Assembly: GCF_003352385.1 (NCBI RefSeq)
Contig: NZ_CP031243.1
Location: 1,094,501 to 1,158,500 of the forward strand
Direction: 5' to 3'
DNA: 64,000 bases
From: Haemophilus haemolyticus
GTDB lineage: Bacteria; Pseudomonadota; Gammaproteobacteria; Enterobacterales; Pasteurellaceae
Part shown: positions 61,767 to 64,000 of the stretch, one piece after another
How positions within the stretch are numbered: the stretch's first letter is position 1
Layout of the letters: every line of letters begins with the position of its first letter
The notes under the pieces: generated by a model
What the model saw: the letters and a program-made list of their open reading frames with translations, nothing else
What the model was told of the DNA's origin: nothing
The model's database searches: none
Made by a program: the position numbers and the translations under genes

Positions 61767-62398
61767 TGAAAATTCACCGCTTATTTCAACCGCACTTTAG
61801 GTTGATTTATCTATTTATCTGGGGGCTAATCATTAGTGGATTGAGTGATCTCACTTGGCTTATCCCCCTTAATGCGCTTGCAGTTTCTCTCTTTTTTATT
61901 TCACTGCAGTTCAGTCAAAAATCTTTTTTGCCTTACCTTAAACGTTGGTTTGCTTTAATCATTTTTATTGCTTTAATGTGGGCGACATTAAGTTGGAAAA
62001 TTGGAGAAAATGGCATTGAACTCAATTTTCAAGGTATAGAATTAGCAGAGAAATTGAGTTTGCGGACTCATTTATTGTTGATTTCGCTTTGGCTTTTTTT
62101 GTGGAATATTAATGATACGGTGCTTGTTCAAGCTATTGGTAAATTGCCTTTGCCAGAAAAATTAATTCAACTTTTTGTGCTGACTGTACGTTACATTGCA
62201 CTGCTTGGCGAACTGCGTCAAAAAATGGATATTGCCATGCGAGCTCGTGGATTTCGTCCTGGGCTTAATCGCCGAACCCTTTATGTGACGGCTCAAAGTG
62301 TCGCTTTATTATTGATTCATGCCCTATTGAAAGCCGAAACTGCGCAAATGGCTTTAAAATGTCGTGGTTTTCAGTTTGGTAAAAAGAGAGAAAAATAA
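61766..62398 (+). CDS. nikQ: Nickel ECF transmembrane coupling protein NikQ
   Basis: The energy-coupling membrane component (EcfT/CbiQ family), 210 residues. The C-terminal coupling motifs A-R-G are visible as AMRARGFRPG (about residues 154-163) and ALKCRGFQFG (about 196-205); they insert into the ATPase. An uptake signal is present in the first codons. The start overlaps the nikM stop. Confidence 0.9.
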   Translation: MKIHRLFQPHFRLIYLFIWGLIISGLSDLTWLIPLNALAVSLFFISLQFSQKSFLPYLKRWFALIIFIALMWATLSWKIGENGIELNFQGIELAEKLSLRTHLLLISLWLFLWNINDTVLVQAIGKLPLPEKLIQLFVLTVRYIALLGELRQKMDIAMRARGFRPGLNRRTLYVTAQSVALLLIHALLKAETAQMALKCRGFQFGKKREK

Positions 62399-62399
62399 C

Positions 62400-63017
62400 A
62401 TGTTAGCTGTAAATAATCTTTATATAGAACGCAATGGTAGAGCGATTATTCAAGATTTGAGTTTTACCTTAGAAGGACAAAAACGTCTTTTCGTACAAGG
62501 GGAAATTGGCTCAGGAAAAACCACTTTACTGCTTGCTTTGTTGGGATTTGTTCCTGTAACCAAAGGTGAAATTAAACTATTTGGCCAAGTTTGTCGTGAA
62601 GAAAAAGATTTTGCGCCGTTTCGAGGCACGGTTGGCATTTGTTTTCAAAATGCCGATGACCAACTTTTTGGCCCAACAGTATTGGATGATATTGCCTTTG
62701 GACCATTAAACCAAAATGTGCCTAGAGAGCAGGCGTATCATATCGCAGAGCAGCAATTAGAACGTCTTGGTATTACACGTTTAAAAGATCGTATGGTGCA
62801 TACCTTATCTGGTGGGGAAAAAAATTTTACCGCACTTGCGGGTGTTTTAGCGATGCAGCCAAAAATCTTATTATTAGATGAACCCACCAATGGATTAGAT
62901 CGAAAAAATACTGAAAAATTGACCGCACTTTTGCGAGAACTTTCCTTACCCATTTTGATTTCATCCCATCATCATGGATTTATTAACGAATTAGCCACAG
63001 AAATTATCAGTTTATGA
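62400..63017 (+). CDS. nikO: Nickel ECF ATPase NikO
   Basis: ABC ATPase driving nickel import, 205 residues, shorter than typical EcfA/CbiO proteins because the C-terminus ends soon after the core. Walker [14 protein letters not shown] (about residues 35-47), Q-loop FQNADDQLFGP (about 85-95), signature LSGGE (about 139-143), Walker B ILLLDEPTNGLD (about 158-169), and H-loop SSHHH are complete. The start at 62400 follows the nikQ stop by one base; an overlapping upstream start is rejected. Confidence 0.93.
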   Translation: MLAVNNLYIERNGRAIIQDLSFTLEGQKRLFVQGEIGSGKTTLLLALLGFVPVTKGEIKLFGQVCREEKDFAPFRGTVGICFQNADDQLFGPTVLDDIAFGPLNQNVPREQAYHIAEQQLERLGITRLKDRMVHTLSGGEKNFTALAGVLAMQPKILLLDEPTNGLDRKNTEKLTALLRELSLPILISSHHHGFINELATEIISL

Positions 63018-63164
63018 TCTTCATCAAAAAGCCGAATTTTGATTGTGCTATGCTTGTTGCAAATTTGTTGACAAAGCTAAGGGCTTTGAGTGTTTTAAAC
63101 ATCATTTCTGTTGAAAGTCAGTTTGAAATCTCAGCCCAAATAATCACATTAAAACGGAGGATTT

Positions 63165-63974
63165 ATGTGTACAACCTGTGGCTGCGGACATCCAGAGCAA
63201 GTCCGTATTGGTGAATTACCTCATACTCATGATGATCAAGGAAGTCATCAATCAGGTACGCCAAACTTTTCACATTCAACATTTCATTTCAATAAACCAG
63301 TCGATTCAGACGATACTCAAAAACGTTTGTTAAAAATCGAACAAGATGTTCTCGGAAAAAATAATCAACTAGCGGATCACAACCGAGCATTCTTTGCTAA
63401 ACAACATATTTTAGCCTTGAATCTTGTATCGAGTCCGGGTTCAGGTAAAACCACACTTTTAACGACGACGCTAAATGCCCTCAAAAATGACCGCACTTGT
63501 TATGTAATCGAAGGCGATCAACAAACTGAAAATGATGCAGATCGTATTCGTGCTACTGGCGTGCCGGCTATTCAAGTGAATACAGGCAAAGGCTGCCACT
63601 TGGATGCACAAATGATTAGCGAAGCAATGGTAAAATTAAGACCTCAAGCTGACAGCATTATGTTTATCGAAAATGTGGGAAATTTAGTTTGTCCATCTGA
63701 ATTTGATCTTGGTGAAAAAGCGAAAGTGGTGATTTTATCAGTGACAGAAGGCGAAGATAAACCACTTAAATACCCTCACATGTTTGCTGCATCAAGTTTA
63801 ATGATTTTAAATAAAGTGGATTTATTACCTTATTTGAAATTTGATGTAGAACAATGCATTGCCAATGCAAAACGTGTGAATCCCAATATTGAAGTGATTC
63901 AACTTTCCGCTAGCACTGAACAAGGTCTCAGTGAGTGGTTAAATTGGCTAGAACAACAATGTAAACAAGGATAA
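63165..63974 (+). CDS. hypB: Hydrogenase nickel-incorporation GTPase HypB
   Basis: Delivers nickel with HypA to [NiFe]-hydrogenase. 269 residues. [12 protein letters not shown] carries the C-x-x-C-x-C high-affinity nickel motif (Cys 2, 5, 7). [11 protein letters not shown] is the P-loop (about residues 93-103), GKGCHLDA (about 143-150) is the G-domain metal site, ENVGNLVCP follows (about 169-177) and NKVDLLP is the guanine motif. The His-rich linker is reduced to a few histidines. GGAGG precedes the ATG; the 147-base gap after nikO may hold its own promoter. Confidence 0.96.
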   Translation: MCTTCGCGHPEQVRIGELPHTHDDQGSHQSGTPNFSHSTFHFNKPVDSDDTQKRLLKIEQDVLGKNNQLADHNRAFFAKQHILALNLVSSPGSGKTTLLTTTLNALKNDRTCYVIEGDQQTENDADRIRATGVPAIQVNTGKGCHLDAQMISEAMVKLRPQADSIMFIENVGNLVCPSEFDLGEKAKVVILSVTEGEDKPLKYPHMFAASSLMILNKVDLLPYLKFDVEQCIANAKRVNPNIEVIQLSASTEQGLSEWLNWLEQQCKQG

Positions 63975-63977
63975 TCG

Positions 63978-64000
63978 ATGCGATTTGTTGATGAATTTCG
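63978..64000 (+). CDS. hypD: Hydrogenase maturation protein HypD, start only
   Basis: Seven codons, MRFVDEF, are visible before the window ends; this is the conserved HypD N-terminus. It begins three bases after the hypB stop, so it is in the same operon. hypC, usually between hypB and hypD in E. coli, is not between them here and must lie elsewhere. HypD builds the Fe(CN)2CO cofactor with HypC and HypE. Confidence 0.75.

Overview
The window is a Pasteurellaceae chromosome segment of low GC content, almost certainly Haemophilus. It carries dozens of copies of the 9-base uptake signal AAGTGCGGT or its complement, often as head-to-head pairs that double as terminators. Most proteins look nearly identical to H. 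influenzae proteins as I remember them. A hydrogenase-maturation locus (hypB and the first codons of hypD) at the right edge argues for H. haemolyticus rather than typical H. influenzae, because hypD is, from memory, used as a marker separating the two. The species call is an inference.

Layout. 1-4.8 kb: 3'-truncated ppc, purR, a tiny ynhF-like membrane protein gene and dapD. 5.0-10.9 kb: a large trimeric autotransporter adhesin gene of the Hia/YadA class, strikingly mosaic in base composition and broken by a one-base frameshift. 10.9-15.6 kb: purA, lysC, four tRNA genes (Met, Leu, Gln, Gln), a DUF2726 gene preceded by a near-perfect competence (CRP-S/Sxy) site, and rplY. 15.7-20.6 kb: dedA-family gene, ribE, norM, sfsA, a probable Fur-controlled small RNA (HrrF candidate) and tyrS. 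20.65-25.3 kb: an islet between tyrS and prs, bounded by a 119-base direct repeat made of the prs 3' end plus an uptake signal. It holds hairpin clusters, tiny ORFs, a structured RNA-like element, a classical autotransporter gene with a 27-base proline-rich repeat, and decayed pieces of waaA and an IS3-family transposase.

25.2-56.9 kb is mainly housekeeping: prs-ispE-lolB, cca, an SH3 protein, a Pit-type phosphate permease with its DUF47 partner, an Excalibur protein, a CYTH triphosphatase, radA, lrp-ftsK-lolA-rarA, aroA-purU, hns, a lysine riboswitch controlling an NhaC-type (LysW) transporter, ilvIH, a possible CRP-activated small RNA, argS, a YecM-like protein, two small lipoproteins, pgi, alr, dnaB and pykA. 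57-64 kb: tRNA-Val, zapG/yhcB, a RidA protein, a YwiC-like membrane protein, a Sel1 protein, then a nickel module: nimR divergent from nikKLMQO across a MerR-type 19-bp-spacer promoter, followed by hypB and hypD.

Functional threads are envelope adhesion (two autotransporter loci), iron, nickel and lysine homeostasis through Fur, NimR and a riboswitch, and natural competence. The parts most worth follow-up are the tyrS-prs islet, the mosaic adhesin, the two small-RNA candidates and the nik-hyp linkage.
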